Shown: positions 1 through 9,201 of the stretch, one piece after another
Layout of the letters: each line of letters opens with the position of its first letter
Numbering within the stretch: the first letter of the stretch is position 1
Assembly (NCBI RefSeq): GCF_040365005.1
Contig: NZ_BAABWV010000008.1
Location: forward strand, 119,952 to 183,951
Origin: Antarcticimicrobium sp040365005
GTDB taxonomy: Bacteria > Pseudomonadota > Alphaproteobacteria > Rhodobacterales > Rhodobacteraceae
Direction: 5' to 3'
DNA length: 64,000 nt
Translations under genes and position numbers: made by a program
Notes under the pieces: model-generated
The model's input: the letters and a program-made list of their open reading frames with translations, nothing else
Database searches by the model: none
What the model was told of the DNA's origin: nothing

Positions 1-1
1 G

Positions 2-88
2 GTGCGACAGCTTGAAGCGGCGGCGTTCCAGAAGATGCGCAAGAGCCTTGAGGCCCAGTCGAAGGAAGTGCAAAACTTCCTCGCATGA
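2..88 (+). CDS. C-terminal end of an unidentified upstream gene (partial)
   Basis: An open frame enters from the left edge and stops at TGA 86-88. The 28 visible residues are hydrophilic and look helical (…KMRKSLEAQSKEVQNFLA). The stop overlaps the ATG of the next gene in an ATGA junction, so the two are probably translationally coupled. The visible piece is too short to name a family. It could be a coiled-coil tail. Confidence 0.55.
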   Translation: MRQLEAAAFQKMRKSLEAQSKEVQNFLA

Positions 89-903
89 CACGACTGCTGA
101 TCGCCCTGGGCATGATGCTCATCGCCTGTGCCGCCCCTGCCGGGGCGGTTTCTCTTTCCGATGCGCTGGTGGAGAGGATGCGCGCTACGCAGGTGGTGAT
201 CCTGGGCGAGGTGCATGACAATCCCGCGCATCACCGGGTGCAGGCGGCGGCGGTGGCGGCGCTGGCCCCCCGCGCGGTGGTCTGGGAGATGCTGACGGCG
301 GAGGTGGCGGCAAAGCTGACGCCACAGATCATCGCCGATCCGGCGGCCCTGGCCGAGGTGACCGATTGGGACACCTCCGGCTGGCCACCGCTGGAGATGT
401 ACCTGCCGGTGTTCCGGGCGGCGCCGGGGGCGGCGCAGGTCGGGGCGCTGGTGCCGCGCAGCAGGGCGCGCGGGGTGATGGAGACCGGCGCCGTGGCGGC
501 GTTTGGCGCGGACGCGGCGCGCTACGGTCTGGCCGATCCGCTGCCGGCGGCAGAGCAGGCTGCGCGCGAGGCCGATCAACTTGCCGCCCATTGCGATGCC
601 CTGCCGCAGGAGATGTTGCCGATGATGGTCGAGATCCAGCGGCTGCGCGACGCCGGGCTGGCCCGCGCGGCGCTGCACGCGTTGGAGCAGACCGGCGGCC
701 CGGTGGTGGTGATTACCGGCAACGGCCATGCCCGCGCAGATCGCGGCGTTCCGGTCTACCTGCGCCGCGCGGCACCGGAGGTGGCGGTGTTCGCGCTGGG
801 CCAGTCCGAGGCGGGGCAGGTCTCGGGGACGTTTGACGCGGTGGTGGATGGGCCAGCCACGGAACGCCCCGATCCCTGTGCCGGTTTTTCCAAACCGGAC
901 TGA
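85..903 (+). CDS. ChaN-family (Tiki/haem-binding uptake superfamily) lipoprotein
   Basis: A 272-residue exported protein. The N-terminus is a signal peptide with a lipobox-like LIAC at about residues 12-15, so it may be lipidated. Right after it, residues 37-50 contain the ChaN/EreA-type motif ILGEVHDNPAHH, and ITGNGHARAD lies near the C-terminus. These conserved acidic and His residues are typical of the family. ChaN of Campylobacter binds haem, and a haem or metal role here is inferred from family only. The ATG overlaps the upstream stop (ATGA). No iron-uptake genes are adjacent. Confidence 0.85.
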   Translation: MTRLLIALGMMLIACAAPAGAVSLSDALVERMRATQVVILGEVHDNPAHHRVQAAAVAALAPRAVVWEMLTAEVAAKLTPQIIADPAALAEVTDWDTSGWPPLEMYLPVFRAAPGAAQVGALVPRSRARGVMETGAVAAFGADAARYGLADPLPAAEQAAREADQLAAHCDALPQEMLPMMVEIQRLRDAGLARAALHALEQTGGPVVVITGNGHARADRGVPVYLRRAAPEVAVFALGQSEAGQVSGTFDAVVDGPATERPDPCAGFSKPD

Positions 904-990
904 GCGGGCAATCGGCTCTGGCGGATCGGGTCGCGCTTGCCTAGGGTCGGGTCGCGGCCGGCACGACCGGCACGAGAGGGGAGACAGGGG

Positions 991-2187
991 ATGCTGGCCG
1001 AAAAGCGCATTTTGCTGATCATCGGGGGCGGGATCGCCGCCTATAAATCGCTGGAACTGATCCGCCGGTTGCAGGATCGCGGCGCGCGGGTGACCCCGGT
1101 GCTGACCCGGGCCGGGGCGCAATTCGTCACGCCGCTTTCGGTTTCGGCGCTGGCCGGGCACAAGGTCTATACCGACCTGTTCGACCTGACCGACGAGGCC
1201 GAGATGGGCCATATAAACTTGTCGCGCAGCGCCGATCTGATCGTGGTGGCCCCGGCCACGGCCGACCTGATGGCCAAGATGGCGGCGGGGCTGGCCGAAG
1301 ACCTGGCTTCGACGCTGCTTCTGGCGACCGATACCCCGGTCATGGTCGCCCCGGCGATGAATGTCCGCATGTGGGAGCATCCGGCGACCCAGCGCAACCG
1401 GGCGCAACTGGAGCAGGACGGGATCGGGTTCATCGGCCCGAACGAAGGCGGCATGGCCTGTGGCGAGTTTGGCCCGGGCCGCATGGCCGAACCGGCCGAG
1501 ATTGTCGCGGCGGTCGAGGCCAAGCTCTCGGGCGGGCCGCTGGCGGGCAAGCGTATCCTCGTCACCTCCGGCCCCACGCATGAGCCGATCGACCCGGTGC
1601 GCTATATCGCCAACCGCTCCTCCGGCGCGCAGGGCACGGCGATCGCAAGGGCACTGGCGGGCCTCGGGGCACAGGTGGTCTTTGTCACCGGCCCGGCGGA
1701 TGTGCCGCCGCCGCCGGGGGTCGAGGTGGTGGCGGTGGAAACCGCGCAGCAGATGCTGGAGGCGGTCGAGGGCGCGCTTCCGGTCGACGCGGGTGTCTTC
1801 GCGGCGGCGGTGGCCGACTGGCGCGTCGCCTCTGCCTCGGATCGCAAGTTGAAGAAAAGCCGCGACGGGATGCCCAGCCTGGCGTTCGCCGAGAACCCCG
1901 ACATCCTCAAGACCGTGTCGCGGATGCCTGAAGGGCGGCCGCGCCTCGTGGTGGGCTTCGCCGCCGAGACCGACGACGTGATCGACAACGCCACCGCCAA
2001 GCGGGCGCGCAAGGGCTGCGACTGGATCGTCGCCAATGACGTGAGCCCGGCGACCGGCATCATGGGCGGGGCGGAAAACGCCGTGGTCCTGATCTCGGAC
2101 GAAGGGCATGAGGAATGGCCGCGCATGGGCAAGGCCGAGGTCGCCGACCGGCTGGCGCGGCGCATCGCGGCGGCGCTGGACGGTTAG
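991..2187 (+). CDS. coaBC: bifunctional phosphopantothenoylcysteine decarboxylase / phosphopantothenate-cysteine ligase
   Basis: 398 residues, CoA biosynthesis. The N-terminal CoaC flavoprotein domain (about 1-180) begins with ILLIIGGGIAAYKSLELIRRL and has the active-site signature APAMNVRMWEHPA. The C-terminal CoaB ligase domain carries ILVTSGPTHEPIDPVRYIANRSSG and the CTP/Lys-loop region around FAENPDIL. Length is usual for the fused enzyme. I chose ATG 991 because it follows GGGGAGACAGGGG and starts at the conserved N-terminus. The open frame continues further upstream, without family similarity. It lies upstream of dut, a common alphaproteobacterial order. Confidence 0.95.
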   Translation: MLAEKRILLIIGGGIAAYKSLELIRRLQDRGARVTPVLTRAGAQFVTPLSVSALAGHKVYTDLFDLTDEAEMGHINLSRSADLIVVAPATADLMAKMAAGLAEDLASTLLLATDTPVMVAPAMNVRMWEHPATQRNRAQLEQDGIGFIGPNEGGMACGEFGPGRMAEPAEIVAAVEAKLSGGPLAGKRILVTSGPTHEPIDPVRYIANRSSGAQGTAIARALAGLGAQVVFVTGPADVPPPPGVEVVAVETAQQMLEAVEGALPVDAGVFAAAVADWRVASASDRKLKKSRDGMPSLAFAENPDILKTVSRMPEGRPRLVVGFAAETDDVIDNATAKRARKGCDWIVANDVSPATGIMGGAENAVVLISDEGHEEWPRMGKAEVADRLARRIAAALDG

Positions 2188-2235
2188 GCCGGGCGGCGCG
2201 GACAGGAACCAGAACAGGACAAGGGGCCATCGCCA

Positions 2236-2691
2236 ATGGTTGCAATCCGGGTGATCCACGAGGCCGAGGCGGACAGGGACATCCCGCTGCCCGGCTATGA
2301 AACGCCGGGGGCGGCGGGGGCCGACCTGCGCGCCAACCTGCCCGACCGGGGCGAGATCGAGCTGGACCCCGGCGCGCGGGCGCTGGTGCCCACCGGGCTG
2401 AGGATCGAGATCCCGGATGGCTACGAGGTGCAGATCCGGCCGCGCTCGGGGCTGGCGCTGAAACACGGGATCACCCTGCCCAACAGCCCCGGCACCATCG
2501 ACAGCGACTATCGCGGGCCGCTGGGTGTGATCGTGATGAACGCGGGGGACGCGCCGTTTCGCATCGCCCATGGGGACCGCATCGCGCAGATGGTCGTGGC
2601 CCCGGTGGTGCAGGCGCGGTTCGATCTGGCCGAGGACCTGTCCGACACCGCGCGCGGCGCCGGCGGCTTCGGCTCGACGGGGCAGCGCTGA
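2236..2691 (+). CDS. dut: dUTP diphosphatase (dUTPase)
   Basis: 151 residues, trimeric dUTPase that hydrolyses dUTP to dUMP and keeps uracil out of DNA. The five family motifs are visible: AGADLRAN, the PRSGLALKHG box, GTIDSDYRG, GDRIAQMVVAPV and the C-terminal GAGGFGSTG that closes over the substrate. Its TGA overlaps the ATG of the next gene by one base, so the downstream MoeB-like protein is probably co-translated. Confidence 0.97.
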   Translation: MVAIRVIHEAEADRDIPLPGYETPGAAGADLRANLPDRGEIELDPGARALVPTGLRIEIPDGYEVQIRPRSGLALKHGITLPNSPGTIDSDYRGPLGVIVMNAGDAPFRIAHGDRIAQMVVAPVVQARFDLAEDLSDTARGAGGFGSTGQR

Positions 2692-3743
2692 TGCTGTTGG
2701 TTCTGGCGCTTGTCGCCGGTCTCTGGGGGATCGGCTGGGCGGCTGGGCTGCCGCACCGGCTGCGCTGGACGATGATCGGGATGCTGTATCTCGCGGTGCT
2801 GGCGCTGCACCTTGTGCTGCCGGACCGGCATCCGCTGCGGCTGGCCACCGGGGAGTCGCCGGCGCTGTGGCTGTTGCTGGGCGGGGCCGCCCTGATCGCG
2901 CTGGTCTATGGCCGCGGCGTGCAGGTGTTGAAGCGCCGGGCAGGCGCCAAGGAGGACGCCGCCGAGCCGGCGAAACCCGCCGGCACCTTCTCCGAGACCG
3001 AACTCAACCGCTATGCCCGTCACATCGTGCTGCGCGAATTGGGCGGGCCGGGGCAGAAGCGTCTGAAACAGGCCCGGGTCCTGGTGATCGGGGCCGGCGG
3101 CCTTGGCTCGCCCGCGCTGCTTTACCTCGCCGCCGCCGGGGTCGGCACCATCGGGGTGATCGACAATGACACGGTCGACGGCTCCAACCTGCAACGGCAG
3201 GTGATCCATACCGAGGCGCGGATCGGCATGCCCAAGGTGTTCTCGGCCGAGGTGGCGCTCAAGGCGCTGAACCCCTTTGTTGTCGTCCGGCCCTATCACC
3301 GCCGTCTGGAGGAAGAGATCGCCGCCGATCTCTTCGCCGAGTATGACCTGATCCTGGATGGCACCGACAATTTCGAGACCCGCTACCTTGCCAACCGGGT
3401 GGCGGTGGCACAGGGCAAGCCACTGATCTCCGGCGCCTTGGCGCAATGGGAGGGGCAGGTGAGCGTCTTCGATCCCGCCCATGACGCGCCCTGTTATCAG
3501 TGCATTTTCCCCGAGGCGCCGGCGCCGGGCCTTGCCCCCTCCTGCGCCGAGGCCGGGGTGATCGCGCCGCTTCCCGGCGTGGTGGGGTCGATGATGGCGG
3601 TCGAGGTGGTCAAGGTGATCGCGGGTGCCGGCGCCCCGTTGCGCGGCCAGATGCTGATCTATGACGCGCTCTATGGAGAAACGCGCCGGATCGGGCTGAA
3701 GCGGCGCGCCGATTGCCCGGTCTGCGGTGGCGTCGTGGCCTGA
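2691..3743 (+). CDS. HesA/MoeB/ThiF family adenylyltransferase with N-terminal membrane anchor
   Basis: 350 residues. The first ~75 residues are hydrophobic and hold two to three likely transmembrane segments, absent from classical MoeB. From about residue 100 an E1-like domain follows: the nucleotide-binding GAGGLGSPALLYLAAAGVG, the IDNDTVDGSNLQRQ motif, and DGTDNFETRYLAN. Two CxxC pairs (CYQC and the terminal CPVCGG) are the expected zinc site. Members adenylate the C-terminus of ubiquitin-like sulfur carriers such as MoaD or ThiS. No carrier gene is adjacent, so molybdopterin versus thiamine function is unresolved. Confidence 0.88.
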   Translation: MLLVLALVAGLWGIGWAAGLPHRLRWTMIGMLYLAVLALHLVLPDRHPLRLATGESPALWLLLGGAALIALVYGRGVQVLKRRAGAKEDAAEPAKPAGTFSETELNRYARHIVLRELGGPGQKRLKQARVLVIGAGGLGSPALLYLAAAGVGTIGVIDNDTVDGSNLQRQVIHTEARIGMPKVFSAEVALKALNPFVVVRPYHRRLEEEIAADLFAEYDLILDGTDNFETRYLANRVAVAQGKPLISGALAQWEGQVSVFDPAHDAPCYQCIFPEAPAPGLAPSCAEAGVIAPLPGVVGSMMAVEVVKVIAGAGAPLRGQMLIYDALYGETRRIGLKRRADCPVCGGVVA

Positions 3744-3751
3744 CTCCGGGT

Positions 3752-3767
3752 GGGGCGGGTGCGCCCC
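3752..3767. terminator. possible bidirectional terminator hairpin
   Basis: GGGGCG-GGTG-CGCCCC forms a perfect 6-bp stem in the 36-bp gap between two convergent genes (MoeB-like and subtilase). No clear T-tract is present on either side, so termination is inferred from position. Confidence 0.35.
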
Positions 3768-3779
3768 GGTCGCCTTCGC

Positions 3780-5948
3780 TCAGCTCAGCCAGGTCAGGTC
3801 GTATTCGCTGGTGCCGGCCAGGTCGGTCAGCCGGATCTCGAAATCCAAGAAGCCGATCACGAGGTCGGCGCCGTCATCCCGGGCATCGAGCAGGAACGGG
3901 GAACCGTCCAGAAAGGCGATCTCGAGGGCGTCCTTCTCGATATCGAAGTCGCGGATCACGTCCGTGCCGGCGCCGGTTTCGAACACGAAGACATCGCGCC
4001 CGCGCCCGCCCCACAGGGTGTCGTCGCCTTCGCCGCCCACGATCACGTCGCGGCCGCGCCCGCCCCGGACCACGTCATCCCCTTCGCCGCCGAACAGATC
4101 GTCGTCTCCGCGCCGCCCCGAGAGCCTGTCGTCGCCACGGTTGCCGATCAGGATGTTGTCGGTGGCGTTGCCGCCCAGCCAGTCACTGCCATCGCCGGAT
4201 ACCGCGTGCTCGATCCTCGTGCCGGGGCCAAAGGAAAACAACGTGCTGTCACCGTCGCCGATGCCGCCACTGCGGGACAGGTTCACCGCGAGGTCGCCGG
4301 AGACCGCCGCGAGGTTGAGCCAGTCGGCACTGCCGCGCGGATCGGTGATCTCGCCCCGGGCCGGATCGCTGTCGAGCAGGTCAAAACCCTCATCCGTGAA
4401 GGTATAGACATCGTTGCGGCCCGGCGTCGTGCCATGGGCGATGACCGAAAACCTGGACAGTTGGACGGATTTGTCGTTGTCCACGGTATCCTCTGCCCGC
4501 AGCGTCCAGCTGCCGGTCGCGTCCTCGCCGCGCAGGTGCTGCACGAGGAAGGTCCAGCTCAGCCCGTCCTTGGCGATATTGCCGACCGTATGGAAGGAGC
4601 GTTCGGTATCGGTCAGGGCGATCTCGGTCCCGTCGGGTGACACCAGGGTGAGTTGCAGGTCATGGATCCGGTCGGCCTGGATATGCACGCTCACCTCGAC
4701 GGTTTCGATGTCGAACCCGTCCTCGGCCTCGATCACCGTGGCCAGCTCCAGCGCGGTGCCGTCGCCGGGAACGTCATGCACGACGGCGGGGGTGGGACCG
4801 TTTGTCACCTGTTCCTCGTTGGCCGAGGTCGCGGCGTCGCCGAACAGGCTCCAGACCTCGGCCATGCGCACGGCGGCCAGCGGATCGACCTCGCCATAGC
4901 CATAGTCGTTGCTGATGTGCCGCCCGCCGCCGTTCCAATGGGTATCGCCGTTGGTCTGCCAGGCGAAGCGTTCGCGCGGGCTGTCCATGTCGCGGCCGGT
5001 CTGCTGCGCCGACAGCGACAGGATTTCCTGCACGTCGCGCCAGCCCAGGTCGGGGTTGGCCTCCAGCATCAGCGCCACCACCCCCGAGATCATCGGCGTC
5101 GCCGCCGAGGTGCCGTCGAAGAACATGTAATCGGTTGGATCGTCGACCAGATCGCCAATCCCGGGCAATAGCCGGTTGGTCAGCCCGTAGGGATCGCCCC
5201 AATCGACGTCATGGGTGTTGTTGGTGGTGATGGTGCCGGTCTTGACGCCCATCCCGACCGGCGCGGTCACCAAAAGGTTGGCGCCACGGTTGGAATAGCC
5301 CAGCACAACCCCGGAATGCGAAGTCGCGCCGACCAGGATGAATTCGCGCAGCGTGTTGTAATACTCGGCCTGCGCGGTCGTGGATTCATTGCCGGCGGCC
5401 TTCACCAGGATCGTGCCCAGCCCGTAGCGGCCGGATACGGCGGCCTCCTGATAGGCGGCCGCGACCAGGGGGCTGCTTGTCACCGGGTCGCCCTGCGCGT
5501 ATCTCGGCAGCCCGCCCCAACTGTTGTTCGACACGTCGACATGCTGCAACGTCTCGAACAGGGCCTTGGCGAGCGGGTTTTTCTTCGTGTTCCACCATTC
5601 CTGAAGCCCCACCGACACCAGGCTGGCGTCAAAGGCAACACCGACCGCGCCCTCACCATCGGCCGACGCCGCGGTCAGCCCGGCGACACCGGTGCCATGG
5701 GTCTGGGACGGGTCTGGGTCGATGGCATAGCGCTCTCCCCGGAACAGCGGGAATAGCCCCGGGATCTGCTTTCCCGCCAGGTCCTGGTGGTGGAAATCGA
5801 CCGATGTGTCATAGACGCCGACGATGACCCCCGAACCCGTGTATTCACCCCAGACGGTTTCCAGCCCGTTCAGCGCGGCCAAATGGCGTTGATGGGGATA
5901 GAGCGGATCGGTGGGCGTGAACGTGGCAATGGCAGAGGCGTCAGGCAT
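3780..5948 (-). CDS. S8 subtilisin-like protease with P/Homo B domain and RTX calcium-binding tail
   Basis: 722 residues. The catalytic triad is visible: Asp47 in VYDTSV, His84 in THGTGVAG, Ser281 in FDGTSAATP, with the oxyanion Asn in KAAGNEST. A proprotein-convertase P domain follows (LQLTLVSPDGTEIAL … GSWTLRAED, about 400-530). Then come several GGxGxD nonapeptide repeats (GGEGDDVV, GGRGRDV, GGEGDDTLWGG) and a C-terminal DLTWLS. There is no signal peptide, as expected for type I secretion with a C-terminal RTX signal. ATG 5948 was chosen for its GGAG Shine-Dalgarno; the frame runs 22 codons further upstream. No type I exporter genes lie nearby. Confidence 0.9.
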   Translation of the reverse strand: MPDASAIATFTPTDPLYPHQRHLAALNGLETVWGEYTGSGVIVGVYDTSVDFHHQDLAGKQIPGLFPLFRGERYAIDPDPSQTHGTGVAGLTAASADGEGAVGVAFDASLVSVGLQEWWNTKKNPLAKALFETLQHVDVSNNSWGGLPRYAQGDPVTSSPLVAAAYQEAAVSGRYGLGTILVKAAGNESTTAQAEYYNTLREFILVGATSHSGVVLGYSNRGANLLVTAPVGMGVKTGTITTNNTHDVDWGDPYGLTNRLLPGIGDLVDDPTDYMFFDGTSAATPMISGVVALMLEANPDLGWRDVQEILSLSAQQTGRDMDSPRERFAWQTNGDTHWNGGGRHISNDYGYGEVDPLAAVRMAEVWSLFGDAATSANEEQVTNGPTPAVVHDVPGDGTALELATVIEAEDGFDIETVEVSVHIQADRIHDLQLTLVSPDGTEIALTDTERSFHTVGNIAKDGLSWTFLVQHLRGEDATGSWTLRAEDTVDNDKSVQLSRFSVIAHGTTPGRNDVYTFTDEGFDLLDSDPARGEITDPRGSADWLNLAAVSGDLAVNLSRSGGIGDGDSTLFSFGPGTRIEHAVSGDGSDWLGGNATDNILIGNRGDDRLSGRRGDDDLFGGEGDDVVRGGRGRDVIVGGEGDDTLWGGRGRDVFVFETGAGTDVIRDFDIEKDALEIAFLDGSPFLLDARDDGADLVIGFLDFEIRLTDLAGTSEYDLTWLS

Positions 5949-6134
5949 GGCGGTGCTCCGGTGACCGAGGACGGTGCGGTGATCCTGCCCGATCCTGCGC
6001 ACCAAGTCATGCACCGATCACGGTAGCACGCGGTCAGGGCCTCCCGGTGTACTTGTCCCGAAGGGGGGGCGACCGCGGGACGCTCTGGACATTGCCGCGC
6101 GAGAGCATAGCTTGCCAAGACAAAGGAGACCTTG

Positions 6135-8147
6135 ATGAGCAACCCGATCCTGTCCGACTGGGACACCCCGTTCCAGATTGCCCCTTTCGATGCCATTTCC
6201 GACGAGGATTTCGCCCCCGCGCTGGATCTCGCGCTGGCCGCCCACCGCGACGAGATCGCGGCGATCACGCAAAATCCCGAACCGCCGACGTTCGCCAATA
6301 CCATCGAGGCGCTGGAGGCCGCGGGCAAGGCGCTGGACAAGGTGCTTTCGGTATTCTTCACCGTGGCGGGCGCGGACAGCAATCCCGAGCGACAGGAATT
6401 GCAGCGGGACTTCTCGCCCAGGCTGGCCGCCCATTACTCCGAGATTTCCGCGAACACGGCGCTGTTCGCCCGGGTGGCGGACCTCTGGGCGCGGCGCAAC
6501 GCGCTGGGACTGACCCCCGAACAGACCCGCGTGTTGATGCTCACCCATCGCGGATTTGTTCGCGCCGGCGCCGCGCTGAGGGGCGAGGCGGCCGAGCGGA
6601 TGAAACAGATCAAGGCGCGGCTGGCGACGCTGGGCACCGCCTTTACCCAGAACCTGCTGGCCGATGAGCGCGACTGGACCATGCCGCTGTCCGAGGCAGA
6701 CCTCGAGGGGCTGCCCGATTTCGTCATCCGCGCCGCCCGCACCGCCGGTGAAGACCAGGGCGCGGATGGCCCGATCGTCACCCTGTCCCGGTCGCTGATC
6801 GTGCCGTTCCTGCAATTCTCTCCCCGCCGCGACCTGCGCGAGAAAGCCTGGCGCGCCTGGGCCGCGCGCGGCGCGAATGGGGGCGAGACCGACAACCGCG
6901 CCATCGCCGCCGAGATCCTGGCCCTGCGCGAGGAGCGGGCAAAGCTATTGGGCTATGACAGTTTCGCCGCCTACAAGCTGGAAACCGAGATGGCCAAGAC
7001 ACCGGGGGCGGTCAAGGACCTGTTGATGCAGGTCTGGGAGCCGGCCAAGGCACAGGCCGAGGCGGACGCCAAGGTGCTGACCGCGATGATGCAGGAGGAC
7101 GGCGTCAACGGCGACCTGGAGCCCTGGGACTGGCGCTACTACGCGGAGAAACGGCGCAAGGCAGAGCATGATCTGGATGAGGCGGCGCTGAAACCCTACC
7201 TGCAGCTTGACCGGATGATCGAGGCGGTGTTTTCCTGTGCGCACCGGCTGTTCGGGCTGGAGTTCGCGCCGCTGGACGTGGCGCTCTATCACCCCGATTG
7301 CCGGGCGTGGGAGGTGACACGCGACGGCAAACACGTCGGCGTCTTCATCGGCGACTATTTCGCCCGCGGCTCGAAACGCTCGGGCGCCTGGTGCAGCGCC
7401 ATGCGCGGCCAGGCCCGGTTCCCCGAACCGCAGGCGCCGGTGGTGATCAACGTGTGCAACTTCGCCAAGGGCGATCCGGCGCTGCTGTCCTATGACGATG
7501 CGCGCACGCTGTTCCATGAGTTCGGCCATGCGCTGCACCAGTTGTTGTCGGATGTGACCTACGAGAGCATCTCGGGCACCTCGGTGGCGCGTGACTTCGT
7601 CGAACTGCCCAGCCAATTGTACGAACACTGGCTTGAAGTCCCCGAAGTGCTGGCCGAATTTGCCACCCACGTGGAAACCGGCGCGCCGATGCCCGAGGCG
7701 ATGCGCGACAAGCTGCTGAAGGCGGCGAACTTCGACATGGGGTTCCAGACCGTGGAATACGTCGCCTCGGCGCTGGTCGATCTCGCCTTTCACGAGGGCG
7801 CCGCGCCCGCCGATCCGATGGCGAAACAGGCCGAGGTTCTGGCCGAGATCGGCATGCCCCATGCCATCGGCATGCGCCACGCGACGCCGCAATTCGCCCA
7901 TGTGTTCTCCGGCGACGGCTACAGTTCCGGTTATTACAGCTACATGTGGTCCGAGGTGATGGACGCCGATGCCTTCGCCGCTTTTGAAGAGGCCGGCGGT
8001 GCCTTTGATCCCGACCGTGCCCAAGCGCTGGAACGGCACATCCTGTCTGCCGGCGGATCGCAGGAGCCTGAGGCGCTTTATACCGCGTTCCGGGGAAGGT
8101 TGCCGGGGGTCGAGGCACTGCTCAAGGGGCGCGGCCTGGCGGCCTGA
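6135..8147 (+). CDS. M3 family metallopeptidase (Dcp/oligopeptidase A-like)
   Basis: 670 residues, the usual size for thimet-type oligopeptidases. The zinc site is HEFGH at residues 461-465, with the third ligand Glu expected in the following helix (SGTSVARDFVELPSQLYEHW). The N-terminus (SDWDTPFQIAPFDAI) is typical of Dcp/PrlC enzymes, which clear short cytoplasmic peptides. A GAWCSAMRGQ motif supports peptidyl-dipeptidase Dcp over OpdA, but this choice is by memory of the families. ATG 6135 follows AAAGGAGA; a TTG one codon earlier is in frame. Confidence 0.92.
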   Translation: MSNPILSDWDTPFQIAPFDAISDEDFAPALDLALAAHRDEIAAITQNPEPPTFANTIEALEAAGKALDKVLSVFFTVAGADSNPERQELQRDFSPRLAAHYSEISANTALFARVADLWARRNALGLTPEQTRVLMLTHRGFVRAGAALRGEAAERMKQIKARLATLGTAFTQNLLADERDWTMPLSEADLEGLPDFVIRAARTAGEDQGADGPIVTLSRSLIVPFLQFSPRRDLREKAWRAWAARGANGGETDNRAIAAEILALREERAKLLGYDSFAAYKLETEMAKTPGAVKDLLMQVWEPAKAQAEADAKVLTAMMQEDGVNGDLEPWDWRYYAEKRRKAEHDLDEAALKPYLQLDRMIEAVFSCAHRLFGLEFAPLDVALYHPDCRAWEVTRDGKHVGVFIGDYFARGSKRSGAWCSAMRGQARFPEPQAPVVINVCNFAKGDPALLSYDDARTLFHEFGHALHQLLSDVTYESISGTSVARDFVELPSQLYEHWLEVPEVLAEFATHVETGAPMPEAMRDKLLKAANFDMGFQTVEYVASALVDLAFHEGAAPADPMAKQAEVLAEIGMPHAIGMRHATPQFAHVFSGDGYSSGYYSYMWSEVMDADAFAAFEEAGGAFDPDRAQALERHILSAGGSQEPEALYTAFRGRLPGVEALLKGRGLAA

Positions 8148-8175
8148 TCGCACCTGCGCCGCAAGCCTTCGGCGA

Positions 8176-8230
8176 GAGTATTTTAGAAAAGAGAAGAAGG
8201 GACGGCCGCTTCTTCTCTTTCCAAATACTC
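8176..8230. terminator. bidirectional terminator, long AT-rich palindrome
   Basis: A near-perfect stem (GAGTATTTT…GAAAAGAGAAGAAG paired with CTTCTTCTCTTTCC…AAATACTC) encloses a GGACGGCCG loop. It sits between convergent M3 peptidase and reductase genes. The arms supply T-runs on both strands, as in a two-way intrinsic terminator. Similar GAGTATTT…AAATACTC palindromes are common between Roseobacter genes (recalled knowledge). Confidence 0.75.
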
Positions 8231-8255
8231 ATATCCCGACGCGGGGTCAGGCGCG

Positions 8256-9188
8256 TCAGTAGCCCAGGTCGCGGTCCACCAAATGCAGCAGGGGTTCGCC
8301 GACCTCGCCACGGCGTACGTTCTCGGCGATCACCTCAGCGGCGGTGTCAGGCCGGGTTTCCGAGGCGATATGCGGGGTGACGGTGACCTTGGGGTGGGCC
8401 CAGAACGGATGCTCCGGCGGCAGCGGTTCGGTACGGAACACGTCCAGCGTGGCGTGCCCGAGCTGGCCGCTGTCGAGCGCGGCGATCAGCGCGTCGTCCA
8501 CGATCAGCGGGCCGCGCCCGGGGTTGATGACGACGGCGCCCCGCGGCATCCGGGCGATGGCGTCGGCATCCAGCACGTCGCGCGTGGCGGGGGTGTCGGG
8601 CAGCAGCAGGATCAGGATGTCGGCCTGCGCCAGGGTCTCGCGCAGCCCCGCCTCGCCGTGCCGACAGGTGATCCCCTCGGCCGATTTCTCGCTGCGGCTC
8701 CAGCCGGTGACCGGAAAGCCCAGCCGCGCCAGCGTGGTGCCCGCCGCGATGCCGAGCGCGCCCAGCCCCAGCAGGCCGATCCTCCGGTCGCGCGCCAGTG
8801 GCGGCGCGGTCTTGCGCCAGGCGCCGTCCTGGTTGAGGATATGGGTGTCCATCCCGAGGTGATGGCGCAGGGTGTGGCCCACCACCCATTCGGTCATGCC
8901 CTGGGTCAGCCCGAAATCGACCATGCGCGCCAGCGGCACCTGCAGCGTGGGGTTGCCCACCACCGCCTCGACCCCGGCCCAGAGGTTCAGCACCGCCTTG
9001 AGACGGGTGAAGGGGGTGAAATCGACAATCCCGCTGTTGGGGGCGTAGATGATGTAATCGACCTCTTCGGGCGGGAAATCGGTGCCCAGCCGGTACTTCA
9101 CGCCCAGCGCGCCCAGCGCGTGGCGCAGCGGAGCCTCGTAGGTGGTCCAGCGTTCGGTTTTCGAGGCGAAGAGAAGGGTTGCGGTCAT
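8256..9188 (-). CDS. glyoxylate/hydroxypyruvate reductase A-like D-2-hydroxyacid dehydrogenase
   Basis: 310 residues, GhrA subgroup of the D-isomer 2-hydroxyacid dehydrogenases. The Rossmann motif is GLLGLGALGIAAGTTLARLG. The conserved NPGRGPLIVDDALIAAL gives the substrate Arg region, and HPFWAHPKVTVTPHIAS supplies the catalytic His. It would reduce glyoxylate or hydroxypyruvate with NAD(P)H. Substrate choice cannot be settled from sequence. It ends at a shared terminator with the M3 peptidase and starts 13 bp from the rodA stop. Confidence 0.88.
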   Translation of the reverse strand: MTATLLFASKTERWTTYEAPLRHALGALGVKYRLGTDFPPEEVDYIIYAPNSGIVDFTPFTRLKAVLNLWAGVEAVVGNPTLQVPLARMVDFGLTQGMTEWVVGHTLRHHLGMDTHILNQDGAWRKTAPPLARDRRIGLLGLGALGIAAGTTLARLGFPVTGWSRSEKSAEGITCRHGEAGLRETLAQADILILLLPDTPATRDVLDADAIARMPRGAVVINPGRGPLIVDDALIAALDSGQLGHATLDVFRTEPLPPEHPFWAHPKVTVTPHIASETRPDTAAEVIAENVRRGEVGEPLLHLVDRDLGY

Positions 9189-9201
9189 GAGGTCTCCGGT
9201 A

